Below, in pieces: positions 1 to 11,742 of a DNA stretch of 64,000 bases. Numbering within the stretch: position 1 is the first letter of the stretch; each line of letters starts with the position of its first letter. Source of the DNA: Camillea tinctor (Eukaryota; Ascomycota; Sordariomycetes; Xylariales; Xylariaceae); NCBI GenBank assembly GCA_022578605.1, contig MU394059.1:124001-188000 (forward strand), in the 5' to 3' direction. The position numbers and the translations under genes are program-made. The notes beneath the pieces are model-generated. The model was not told the DNA's origin and did not search any database. It was given only the letters and a program-made list of their open reading frames with translations.

Positions 1-516
1 TCATTGGTGCAACTTGCCATTAGTAACCTCTACTCCAGTCACATAAGACCAGGTGAGTATTATCCCTACCTACATATGTATACGGTTGAAGTTTCGCAAA
101 TGTCGGATTTTATATGCCACCTTAATCGACAATGCCTATTTGAGCTGACTGCCGACCTATATTCAATTATCCCCGCAATTTCGGCACTTGATACTAATAT
201 TGTCAGGTAGATCTTTCAGATCCACAACTAGAAGACCGGGTTAAGGTCTAATGTCTTGGATATTAGCCGCGAGGGCGGCGATAGGTTGGAAAAAAACATT
301 ATTATATATGTAAACCACGAAATAAAAGGAGCAGCGACGGTAGGAGCGTCACAACCAATGAGTAGTTACGTGATAAATTATCCGTAGAATAGGATCATAT
401 TACACTGACGTAGGGACACTCAAGCAGGCGTGAGTGAGAACCCCTTTATAACCCGACAGACCGTCTGCGCATAAGACCACCACCGCGATACTTTCACTCA
501 CAAGTGATCGCTCATC
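1..516. other. Left-edge intergenic region upstream of the LPMO gene
   Basis: No gene is supported here. The first 51 bases are open and end at a strong donor-like GTGAGT (from base 52), so they could be the tail of an exon of a gene lying outside the window, but nothing else supports this. The remainder is AT-rich promoter-type sequence. Confidence 0.4.
445..451 (+). promoter_or_regulatory. Possible TATA element of the LPMO gene
   Basis: The heptamer TTTATAA lies about 66 bp before the LPMO start codon, a plausible spacing for a core promoter with a short leader. This is a pattern match only. Confidence 0.35.
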
Positions 517-1347
517 ATGTTGTTTCTAACGCATTTCCTGTTCGCCGCGGCTACCGTCCAGGCACACTGTAGGTAACCGGCGAATATCCCGTCAAGTTGA
601 GCCAACTAACCGTAACGATCTCAACCTCAGACACATTTCCCCGACTGGTCATCAATGGCAAAGCCGAATCAGCGGATTGGTCATCCACGCGGATAACGAA
701 GAATGCCCAGAGCAAGCAAGGCATTGAAAACCCATCGAGTCCGGATATCCGCTGCTATCAATCACAAAATGCCGCTGAAGTCGCAACGGTTCCCGCGGGC
801 GCGACAATCCACTATATCTCAACCCAGCAGGTAAACCACCCGGGTCCGACTCAATACTATCTAGCAAAGGTCCCTGCGGGATCATCGGCGGCCACATGGG
901 ATGGGTCCGGAGCAGTCTGGTTCAAGTTCCACACGGAGATGCCCACCATGGACACCAACAAGCAACTGACTTGGCCTGGTCAAAGTACGTGCTGAAGTTC
1001 CTAGTCTTCCTTCCACCCCCATACTCCCCCTAAATAGCATAGGCTAACAAGGAGAGACAGACGAGTACAAGACGACCAACGCGACGATCCCGGCCAGCGT
1101 CCCCGACGGCGAATATCTTCTCCGGGTGGAGCACATTGCACTCCACATGGCCATGCAGGCGGGCAAGGCGCAGTTCTATCTCGCGTGCTCCCAAATCAAG
1201 ATCACCGGGGGCGGCAGCGCCACGCCGGGACCTCTTGCGTCTTTCCCGGGGGCCTACTCGAGCAGCGACCCGGGTATCCTGGTCAACCTACAGTCGATCC
1301 AGCCCGATCAGTATATTCCCCCGGGACCCGAGGTTTGGAGCGGTTGA
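517..1347 (+). CDS. AA9 lytic polysaccharide monooxygenase (secreted, no CBM)
   Basis: Copper-dependent oxidative cleavage of cellulose or related glucans outside the cell. Three exons: 517-568, 631-984, 1061-1347 (introns 62 and 76 bp), giving 230 residues. Residues 1-16 form a signal peptide ending in VQA. Cleavage there exposes the N-terminal histidine (H-Y-T-F-P), which forms the copper histidine brace in AA9. The first intron splits the codon right after that histidine, which fixes the start. The second copper ligand is the histidine of NHPGP, and the axial tyrosine sits in the QFY motif before LACSQ. The protein stops after the catalytic domain with no CBM1 or GPI signal. The family assignment is firm; substrate and C1/C4 preference cannot be read. 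It lies 2.2 kb before an MFS exporter and 5 kb from a laccase. Confidence 0.95.
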
Positions 1348-3573
1348 GAGCCGCAAGGCGGGTGGTTTCAATGATTGACGTATCTAGTATGCTAGGGAGA
1401 ATGTTTTCCCCGGGCTCAGATGTAAATTCGCTCTTTTGGTATAGCAACAATACAGTCGCTTCAATTGTCGCAGCTTGTTGATACATCTGTAAAGTCTATC
1501 ATCCAGACTTTTTTTTTCTCTTCCCTTGTGCTTTTCACTCCATACCGCAACTCGGATAGCTATACGGATATTAAATCATTTTTCATGCGGAATTGACTAT
1601 TCATTATGAGACAAAATATGCTACCAACTTGCGTACGTCACTTCAGACACGTACTTGTATTTTTACCTTGTCGAAGGTCCACAACAAAGTACGGTGAGAC
1701 AACTAGGACGACGACTTACACGAATCTTTCCCAAAAATAGACGGCTTTTTCAAGTCCTCGCGGGCCAAATTAGACCCGGTGAATGTTTTCCTCCCTATCA
1801 GACTATTATATCATTCGATTACTCGTGCCATCGATAAGTTTGTAGGATGAGAGAGAACCGATTTTGTCCTTGTTGATGAGCTTTTCTCCTTTGGCCAATG
1901 CGGCAATCCGCGGCTCTAGACTCTTTTTTTGTCTGTGTAGCCTAGTAATTGCCCCCCTCCCAGCTTTGATAATGGTCAGCTTGTTGCAGAAAAGATGGCA
2001 TAATTAATTAAATTGGATTTCCCAGGTCGGCTGATTAAGCCGATAGAGATCGGCTCGATTTTTGTTGGTGTTAGTTATCTCCTCCACAACATCGGTTGCC
2101 AAGCATAAGCCGTTAGCTTTTTTTTTGTTTGCTTCCTGTAATTAAAAATGAGTGGTTTGATCAATTAACCAATCAGGCATAACGAGCGTATATGTATATA
2201 TGTAAGGGACCCTTTCCAAAAAAATAAGGGGGGTAGGACTTTGAATAGTATATCTTGGAAAATATCTAGGGTTATAAGAAAGCCTTGAGAAATATCATCA
2301 TTCTATAAACATACCCTACCCAACTCTAGTCTAGCGATTGTACCTGTCCTTTTCCGAGGAGCCGAGAGTGGTTACCGGCTTACGGGTGGGGCTCTGCTCG
2401 GTTCCGGCCCCGTATAGTGGAGTTCACATGCAAGTGATAACTCCGCCCCCTGGATCTAAAAACCCCCAAACACTCTCTGGGTTGTTCTCTACTGGCTGTT
2501 TTTGTCCTTTGCAGGAAGGGAAAGAAAGGAAGAAAAAAATTTCAACTTTTGTGACAGTGTGATGCATGGTGGGATCCCAACACGTACAACACAGCACCGC
2601 ATCCACGACCACGTCTCATATATGCAGACTTATACACTGACTTATCAAATACGAAGAGTCCCTTCCCCTTTTCTATTATACATAGAATCATAAACACTTC
2701 AAAGTTCCCTTTGGTGATAAGAGTCTAAAAGTCGGTGTAGATTTGATAAAAGGTTTTTGTTGATTGGTTCTAGCCCGATGTCGGCGGGCGGTAGGGCTCA
2801 CGAACCTCAGGCAAGTGGCTAAGCCCAATGTCTATCTAGCAACTCTATCCATTCCCAGTTGAGCGGGACGGGTGCTTGGGAGGGGCATCTTGCCGTCTGC
2901 CGGCACATAAAAATGTTATATCCGGGAGGACTAATGAAAGGGAGGAGCCCAGCCTAGTGACCCCGGGTAAGGCGCGAGACCACACACCGGTAATATGGGG
3001 TTGACAAGCGGGCTCCCGTATGCTAGTACTATTCTGTCTTCTATTACTTGAGAAGAGGTTTCTCTCCGGCCAATCATGGTACCATCACATCACGACCTGC
3101 CTCGCATCGATCCGCCCAACCTCCCTGGACCCCATACCGACATCCCCGCGATGAGGGGGGATCCATAAATGGTCAATCACACCTTATCGATCTACCCAAC
3201 CAACAAGGTTCTACGCCCTGTGACACTGGGCTCATCACTTGGATCGTGGTATGGTGTTAACCTCGCGCTGCCGACCGGCCTTCGGGCATGTTGTCGGGTT
3301 TTATTGTGTCGATGTGCAAGCAGACCCATTAAAAACTTTTTTTTCCTTTTGATTCATGTGTAGGTTAGACTGGTCCATAGATGGTAAGTCTCCCCGGCTT
3401 AGATATGTTGAGATTTTCTTTTCTAACAATTTTAATATTTCCCTTCCTTGACTCCTTTTGCCTGTCGTTGAGTTTTATTAACTTGATTTTCTCTCTCCCT
3501 CAGCTTTGCTGTACTTCGAGGTTTATATGTTATCAACGTCGATATTATTACGTCTAATCAAATATCCACGACT
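1348..3573. other. Intergenic region, 2.2 kb
   Basis: Only short chance reading frames are present, none with plausible splice partners. Several T-rich runs and a local GC-richer patch (about 2760-3000) are seen. I find no RNA gene or repeat. The last few hundred bases are T/C-rich and probably form the promoter and leader of the following transporter gene. Confidence 0.5.
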
Positions 3574-5694
3574 ATGGACAGCGATAGTGATCATACCGAC
3601 GACTCACGGCTACAGCCGCGCCGAATAGCTACGAACGCATCGGCACCGAGCACAAGAAGCAGGCTCAGAATTGCTCATACTAATTTTACGGAACTAGTTC
3701 AGACTATCAGTAAGCAAGATGCAGCAGATAGGTATAGAACTGAAGAGGCCGACAATCGAGTACCATCGGAGGATGCAGGCGATGCCAGGTCTTTGACAGA
3801 CACCGACGAGAGAGTGACTATATCATGGGAGGAGAATGACAAGGAGAACCCTCATAACTGGTCAACTGTGAGGATGAACCATATCCATATCTGACTGAGA
3901 TTCAACGGGTCTTGCGCTAATTCCATGACAGGCTCGAAAGTGGTATATCGTGATAACTGCCATGATAGTGGTTATCAACAGCACGATGGGTAGTGCTCTG
4001 TCCAGTATGGCCGTGCCATACATGACAGCCGAATGGGGGGTGACTTCTCAGACGCAGAAGATTCTCCCTCAGTCTACCTATCTCATGGGCTATGTCTGCG
4101 GCCCCTTGTTCTGTAAGTGACTTCAAATCACAGACCTGAGGCCCCCGTTTCTGTGCGGGGTAATCATCTTCAATATAGATACCTGCCTAACCATTCCTCC
4201 AGGGGGCCCCCTAAGCGAGCAAATTGGGCGGCAGAAGATTACCGTCGGGGCTTTCGTCGTGTTCATGGTATGGACTATGGCGTGTGCTCTGGCACCTAAC
4301 TGGCCGGCCTTTCTTGTATTCCGGTTCTTAACCGGCGCGTTTGCGAGTGCCCCCATGGCAACTGTGACCGGGATCGTCGCCGATGTCTATGATGATCCAG
4401 TCAGCCGTGGGCGGGCAATGGCCTGGTTCATGGTTGTGAGTTGCTACCCGATCCTGGAAGAGTAAGCACCATCATTTCAAGCTAACAAGACCCCTCTCAA
4501 GATGACCCTCGGAGGCCCCCTATTCGCCCCTATCATATCAGGTTTCTGCTCCACGACCATAGGATGGCGCTGGTCCTTCTGGGTCGGGCTCATATACGCC
4601 GGTATATCACTAATCTTCCTACTGTTCCTCCCCGAGACATACGCGCCGGTGCTCCTTACCCGCCGGGCAGTGAAAATTCGCAAGGAGAACCCCAAGGCTC
4701 AAGTGTACTCCTCTATGGAGCTTGAAGAACAGGACTTCAGACAATTAATGACCAGGGTCCTGACACGACCCATACGGATGATCATAACTGAACTTATCGT
4801 AACGGCGACCTGTATCTATCTCGCGCTTATCTATGCTGTAAGAAATTCTCACTCTCCTGTGACACTTTTCTTGATAATCTTGCAATGATGCTACCACACT
4901 TGTCTTTTATGTACTCCATGGCATTCCACAAAGTAAAGGGATGTCGGCGGCCAGAAATTTCTTAGCCAATTTTGCTAACTCTACTGCCCTTTTAGATTTT
5001 CTACATGTCCTTCCAAGCCTTCCCCCTCATATTCCAGGGCATATACCACCTCTCCCCTGGTGTAACCGGGCTCCTCTTCCTCCCCATCGGCGCCGGCGGC
5101 CTAGTGTCCCTCGCCGTATTCTTCGCCTACGACCGGTTCCTGCGCGACGCGCAGGCACGGAACGCGCCCTGGACGCAGAAGGAGGAGTACCGGCGGGTGC
5201 CGCTGGCTTTCCTCGGTGGGCCCCTCTTCGTGATCTCGCTCTTCTGGCTCGGGTGGTCCGCGCGCGCCGACGTGCCCTTCGCCGTGGTGTCCCTGGCGGG
5301 CGTGCCGTTCGGCGCCGGGTTCGTGCTGATCTTCATGGCGCTGCTCAACTACCTCACCGACGCGTACGAGATCTTCGCCGCGAGCGCTAACGCGGCCGCC
5401 AGCTCGGCGCGCTCCCTCTTCGCCGTCGTCCTGCCCCTCGCCACCACGCCCATGTTCACCCGTCTTGGCATCTCCGGCGCCTGCAGCTTGCTCGGCGGCC
5501 TCAGTCTACTCATGTGCGCTATTCCCTATATTTTTATCTGGAAGGGGGAGCGCATACGCGCAGGTTCCAAGTTCTCCATGGCGCTGCGCCAGCGGAAGCT
5601 GGAGATGCAGCAGAGGGCCGAGGAGAAGCAGCGGAGGAAGGAGAAGGCGCGCGGGGACAGCGGGTTGCTCATGAATAAGGAGGAAAATGTCTAA
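3574..5694 (+). CDS. MFS transporter, DHA1 (drug:H+ antiporter) type
   Basis: Proton-coupled exporter of the plasma membrane, family of fungal polyamine and drug exporters. Five exons: 3574-3867, 3932-4112, 4203-4435, 4502-4837, 4996-5694, all junctions in frame, 580 residues. A hydrophilic N-terminal tail of about 95 residues ends in the ENPHNWS segment typical of these exporters. The MFS signature GPLSEQIGRQK follows TM2-3. Further helices are obvious, including ALAPNWPAFLVFRFLTGAF and GGPLFAPIISGF, the latter the family's antiporter-type glycine/proline motif. The C-terminus is a charged K/R/E-rich tail. The last intron (158 bp) is longer than the others. Substrate is unknown; proximity to LPMO and laccase suggests, but does not prove, export of plant-derived aromatics. 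Confidence 0.9.
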
Positions 5695-6439
5695 ACGAGG
5701 CTTAGTGAAACGGATTGATGATACGAGAAGAAAAAACGAATGCTTTGATGACTTCTTTGGATATTATGATGAATGACATTAATTATACTTAATGAATATT
5801 GGATCGTCGAGGCATATTGGGTATATATTCTAAAAGGTTTCATCTTGGCAACAAGGGCATATTAGCGATGATAGTATTCTATTCTTATAGGTTGGAATAG
5901 AGCAGGAGAAATGGCTGCTTTGAATGAAACATATTGAGGTCATATCCCTCTTGAGAAAAGCCAGACCGAAAACTTCGTAAATACTCTTACACTGAATCAG
6001 CCGTCAAGTGATCTGGGGAACAGGGCATGGTTCTAGCTAACTAAAATCGATGTTAAGAGAGTAGCCATCAGGACACAAGCAAATGCAAAACCTCTGCGAC
6101 CATCTTGTACACAAGGGACAGGACTTCTCACTATCTAGATGTTGAAATATAAGCCCTGATAATGCTACGGCGCTATCTTTTACCATTCATTTCATCACTA
6201 GAGATACATTCCATCAGAATCAAAGGCCACATCACGAGCCTATACATGAACATAATGTAACCCACTATGCGACTACTCATTCTCTATGTTAAATACAAGT
6301 CCTAATAGGCCACAGTGCTCAATAATACTTTGCGTTTCATTTCATCACTCTATGTTCATTTCTCCTAATCCTCCACCCCCTAAAAGAGGAAGAAGCCGCA
6401 CACCCAACACGAGGAGCCTTCAACCATATCCGGTGCTCA
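5695..6439. other. Convergent 3' intergenic region
   Basis: Spacer between two convergent genes (MFS exporter and laccase). AT-rich, with no supported gene; it should hold both 3' untranslated regions. Confidence 0.5.
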
Positions 6440-8814
6440 TCAGATCCCCGAGTCGTCCTGGTTCTGAGACGTCACGGCGTACAAGTCCGAGTGCACCCAG
6501 TCCTTGCACACGCGCCTTGTCTCATTAAGGTTCCCCGTGTGGTGGCCGATGCTGTTGGGGCGGACCAGAATCTGCAGAGCCAGGCCGGAGCTCGCGTGCC
6601 AGGCAATGTGGCAGTGGAGCAGCCAGGCACCCGGGTTATCGGGCTTGAAGGCCATGGCCAGGAACCCGCCCGCGGGCAGCATGGCGGTGTCGCGGCGCGG
6701 GGGGTTCTGGAAGTTGAACAGCCGCGGGCTGGTCGTCTCGTTCCAGGGATTAGTGTCCTGGGCTAGGACGACGAAGTCGGAGCCGTGGAGGTGGATGGGG
6801 TGGGTGCTGGGAGGTAGAGAGAGAGATGTTAGCTCAGAAGAGGGCGGAGTTGGGGGCTTCGGGGCGTGTGGCGAGAACTCACACTTGGACGAAATGGCTG
6901 GCGTCTATGATAAGGTAGATGAATCCTTGGCTATAGTCCTCTACGAGTTGCGCATCAGTATGATCATCATTATTACAAGATCTCCTCAGCTTGGCGCATT
7001 GGCAGCTTACCTGGGACGACAGTATAGTTCGGGTTTTTCAACGATTCCTTAACGTGCAAAATGGTAGGCTTGGCAAAATCGAGCCACATCGGCTGGGATC
7101 CCACAAACCAGTGCGCATATGGGAATTCATCTGGCCCGAGGGCAGTATCCACATTGTTCTGAAGACCGGCATAAAATGTGTCTTCCGTTATGTTATTCTG
7201 GGGATGTAGGTCAACACACCAAGGCACGATGGGGTTCAGAAGACTGGTGTCAACATCATTGCATGTTGTGTTCCGAGTTCCGTTGTGCGTTTGTGGTAGT
7301 GCAGTGCTCGAAATATTATACCGCACGATGCCGGTTCTGTCATCAGGCTGGGCATTTGGAAACGCAGAACACCCAGTAGCAGGGAGCGTACGCATCCAGC
7401 AATCACCGGTTTCCTGCTCCTTGGCCTCTACTATAACGGTGTATCGTTGACCTGTTTTGCATACGGAGTCAGCAATGTCTGTGTGTCATCCTTATAAAAT
7501 TCATACTAACCAATTCCAACCATCAAGGACGTTACATTGAATGGCTCAACCGCAACGAGGTCGTTGGCAATAACTGTCATATTGTGGTCGTCGATCGAAA
7601 ACACAAAGCTAGTGCCAACACCACCATTAATGAGTCTCAGTAGATGTTTCTTCCCAGGTGTAAACTGTGTAGTATAGTAGGAGCCACTTCCATTGTAGTG
7701 ACCCTTTCCATTCACGAGAATACTATCAGACGGGGGTGGAGTGCCACGCATTTCGCTTTCAAAAGCTAGGAATGCCGTCTCATGAACCCAATCTGTAAGC
7801 ATAACAGGGCCAGGGTCAATATCCCAATCTTGGCTGCTGGGGCCATGTATGATTAACGGGGCAGCAACCCCATCAGGATACTTGAAGTCGATGTTAGCAT
7901 TAAAACCAACAAGGTTCTAGTTCGGGATCATACCTGTGTAGAATAATGGCTGTGATACCAAGTGTGGCCATATTGCTGGGCAGTGAAGTTGTAAGTGAAT
8001 GTGTCACCCGGAGCTATAGGACACTGGGTAACGCCATTTACACCATCCATCTCATTTGAACCAAGCTGTCGAATGCCATGCCAGTGTATAGTTGTTCCAT
8101 TGTCCTTTCGGCGGTTTGTGACATGTATGACAAGCTGGTCGCCCCAGCAAGCTTCCAAAGTCGGGCCAGGGTAGGTTCCATTGATGTACTTCCCCAGATG
8201 TTTTGGGTAACCGTCAAGTGCAAGCTACAGTCAATATGTTATTAGCAGGTCAAATTGGGGAAAGATATTGATGGTATGTTTAGAGAAACCTACATGATCA
8301 TTTCCATCAATCTCGATCCAGTACTAGTTATTATTAATGTTAAACCAGGTACAACAATGACAAACAGACATTCATACCTCTCGCGTCACACCCTTAGGGT
8401 ATGACTTCTCATCTATGTAAATGCAAGTTAAAGGTTTAGTCCTCAGTAGAATTTTAAGGCCAACTTACAATCGGTTTTAACATCGAACTGTGTGAACTCG
8501 GGCTGAGATTCATGGGGATTTCGGATCCAGCAGTCTCTCGAGTCTTTCGTATTACAGAACTCCCAGCCGTTGGCCTCTAGTTCGGGGTATGTACAAACAA
8601 TTGAAGAGGAAAATATATCGGGGATGGTAGGAAGCACGTCATCGTGTATTGGCGGAGTAAGTGGCTTTTGGGAGCCGTCGAGGCCAAGAAAGGGGGAGAA
8701 GGTTTCGAGTTGAGTGATGCTGAGGATGAACTCCACCGTTACTTTGAGCCAACTCATTTTCAAAAATAGGCCAAGCGTCAGGAGGATGGTATGAAGTGAA
8801 TGAAGACAGTTCAT
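6440..8814 (-). CDS. Laccase-type multicopper oxidase (ascomycete)
   Basis: Oxidises phenols and reduces oxygen to water; predicted secreted. Eight exons (transcription order): 8814-8469, 8412-8378, 8323-8294, 8224-7934, 7880-7511, 7451-7011, 6940-6883, 6806-6440, all in frame, 645 residues. The four copper-binding motifs are intact: HWHG (about residue 184), WYHSH, HPIHLHG and HCHIAWH. The C-terminus ends DSGI, close to the DSG-I/L-V tail of ascomycete laccases where C-terminal processing occurs. The start at 8814 gives a hydrophobic leader ([10 protein letters not shown]); an in-frame ATG at 8838 would add 8 residues. About 137 residues precede the first cupredoxin core, longer than in most laccases. 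A pigment-type role is possible, but no polyketide genes are nearby. Confidence 0.93.
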
Positions 8815-11687
8815 CTCAAGATATTTCCGGACGGCCAAGCCATCCCCTTAAATTCCCATTGGCAAGTTCCACAGGAAAGGCATTTCACTTCTAAGGCTTA
8901 CGAAAGCGGCCGCAAGGCAGTGCAATCACTAACCACTTAACGTGTAAATAATACATCCCCATTCGATGCCGTAAAAGACGTCTTGATGGATATGATCCAT
9001 GTTAGGCTATCTCACTAAAGCTCACCACAGTCGAACGGCGAGTTGCGTGTAGAAGCTGGGGTTTTAGCGTCCCTAAGGGAGTTTACTAAATGATGGATAA
9101 AGGCTCGTGATGGGGAATTCGCCGACGATTCACAAGATCACGGTGTTGTGTAACGTAGAATTACATATGCGATAGCTACATATTACCAGGTTAGTTGAGA
9201 TAGGCTAGGGGGGGGGCGTTCTACTAAGCGGGCTGAGTTGTCAAGTCAGCTCGTTAGGCTTGACGACTATTTGACGCCTGAGACACGAGAAGCAGCAGTT
9301 TAGAGCGGATATCTACGCCATTCACCGAAAATTACCTACATATATTAAGAACTTGAGCTGCTGTGACATATGGAGAAATTGAAATCTAGTATGTGCCCCC
9401 TGCTAGTGAGCTTTAGAGGTAATTCGGAAAAATATACCCAAGCGGCTCGGAGAATAAAGAAGACAAGACCTCCATAGACATATTTATTATATAGAAACGA
9501 TCAAATTTACCTCTTCGCGTAGCATTCTCGGAGCTTTTTCAACCCACCAGGAGCCCTTTGTGCAACTTCAGGGTTAAGTTTCCAGTTCCCCCAATTTGCA
9601 GGCACAGAGAACGATCCGTAAATCCAAGTTCCGTGATCGATCGATAGACGCCATATACATAGATAGTTCAGCGGTATGGCGTCACCCGTGACATGAGAAA
9701 ACTGCATGCAAAGCTGTAGACGAACCCGTTAGAAGGGTTCGGATGCGAGGCTCGATTTTCTATTCGGCCTCGGTTAGTGAGGGTGGTCAGACAGCCATGG
9801 TCAGCCTAGTCTATGTAAAGAAGAGTCAGGTAGATTCACCAATTAGATAGCGGAAACATATATATCAGAGTCTCGATAAGGCTGAGCTGAACCACGTATC
9901 GAAGCCTAGAATATGCCACACGCGGCACATCCAATAAGAAGGATTCTGTGCTCTTGCCAGTAGGCTATGAAAGAGACAAAGCTTACTTGTCTTATTTCAT
10001 AAGACCAGAGTTGAATAACAGCAAGGTTGTTCCACCAGGCCGTATGAAGCTTCCATACCACCAAAGAAGGAATTCGATATTAGGCCTAATCATGCAGTGT
10101 TCCTCTTTTAGGGAGTTGTAATCTATATCAAGACTAGTTAAAGAGGAGGGCATAACGGGATGGAATTACCGCGTGTTGAAAACACTAAGATCATATATAC
10201 TGAGAAGTATTACCATTTTAAAATAGTATTGTCGATGACTCTTTTGCTCAGTTACACAACACGAGCTTACACGTCACTAATGTTAAGAATAATAGTTGTA
10301 ATATTATCTACCTAGGTATATTTTCACTGGTTTAAAGCACGGTATTGCGAAGATCGATAGGAGAAGGAACGAAATATAGTATTTAACGTAAGTACTTCAT
10401 GTTATTAGTTGTTTTATAAATAGCTAATCTATCCCCGGTTACTGGGTCAGATAGACTAATTCCCAGGTTACGCAAGATTACGAGTACATACAATCTGGTA
10501 CATTATCTCAAAGTGCTTTCTTCCTTTTCCCCGTGACATCCCTGCCAAGCTTACCTTCTTGTCTACTTAGACGGTCATTGTATTTACTTAATGCTTATTT
10601 CTTCATTTTCTGACGTCATTGTAGAACAGAGCGACCGTGAACCCCCTGAAACTTGATAAAAGCGTATTCGGAGTGTTAGCGGCCTCTTAAAACGTTGTGA
10701 GATATGGAAATGATAATAGCGACAATAGGAGAATACCAGTCAGAAGTTTATGAAGTGTTTTTCGAGTCATCAATTACATTATCAGGCAAAGCAAGCCTAA
10801 GAAAAAACAAGCATCATCATCCTGGAAACGCGAACCAATAGCCACACACGAACTTCGAGGTAACGTCAGAATAATAGTATAGAAGCTGGGAATAATAAAC
10901 AACGAAAAAAAAAAATATAAGAGGAATGAAGAAAGAAAAACCCAGTTAGGGATAGAAAAAGTTCATAAAAATTAGCTGACCTGATTTAAGTAAAAACATG
11001 TGATTCATGCTAAAAGAAATTCATATTGATAAAAGGTGTCGGCATACGTTAGGCTTCGATTTAATTCCTCCGTAGACCGATCGTAAACCGAGTAAGACCA
11101 AAAGCAAAGGAGAAGAAAAGCCACCCCAATTTCTCGTCGGTCTGACAGATTTCGATGAACCAAACCCCCCTGGGAACTAGTTCGCGAATAGTAGCAATAA
11201 AGTGCAGATTGTCCGGCTTGCCACGGAATTTAGCCCTGTCAGACGGATTGGATCTTGTAAAATTATAGGTCCATTCCACTTTAAATTTCTTAAGTCTTTC
11301 AATTGATACTAGCGGTTCCCGTGCTGATTCGGTCATTGACTACTGAGGCATGAAAATATGATATATAGATATGAAAGGAGAAGAAATGAGGGGGAGAGTT
11401 TGGTGTTGCGGAGTTGGGTGAGGGGTAAACTGCCAAAACAGTGATGACTAAGCCATACCCAATTTTGAGTTACCTAATGTTGATGTCACTCTCCTGCTCC
11501 CTTCTAGTTCCTGTACGGCAGACTGAACAGGAAGCTATGTACAGTAGGTACTGAGGTCGTTCTGTCCCTCTTATATGCAGATATTTTCCTATATACAAGA
11601 TTAGCAATAAACCTTCCAGGGTACCCTAGGTAGGTATTTATATAGTTACCAACATGTCGGTCCACTACTTCCCTGCCAAACGTTATA
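8815..11687. other. Gene-poor region upstream of laccase
   Basis: About 2.9 kb of AT-rich, low-complexity-leaning sequence left of the inverted-repeat element. Two short minus-strand reading frames start with ATG: 9507-9707 (66 codons) and 11061-11336 (listed separately). No RNA gene is seen. It may consist of decayed repeats. Confidence 0.4.
11061..11336 (-). CDS. Small hypothetical ORF, 91 residues
   Basis: ATG-initiated single frame with a charged N-terminal half (KKFKVEWTYNF) and a hydrophobic stretch (WLFFSFAFGL) near the C-terminus. It sits in a gene-poor, decayed region 350 bp from the AT-rich transposon. I do not recognise it. It could be a chance frame or a remnant. Confidence 0.2.
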   Translation of the reverse strand: MTESAREPLVSIERLKKFKVEWTYNFTRSNPSDRAKFRGKPDNLHFIATIRELVPRGVWFIEICQTDEKLGWLFFSFAFGLTRFTIGLRRN

Positions 11688-11689
11688 TA

Positions 11690-11742
11690 CCATCCATCCA
11701 CACTTTTGCGAACACCCTCACATTAGGAACATTAAAATGTAT
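11690..11742 (+). repeat. Left terminal inverted repeat
   Basis: Imperfect inverted repeat partner of 13889-13942; about nine mismatches over roughly 50 aligned bases, most of them C/T or G/A. Confidence 0.75.

Noticed and set aside
9507..9707. 66-codon minus-strand frame as a small secreted protein
   Set aside because: No signal peptide, no cysteine pattern and no neighbouring exons with clear support.
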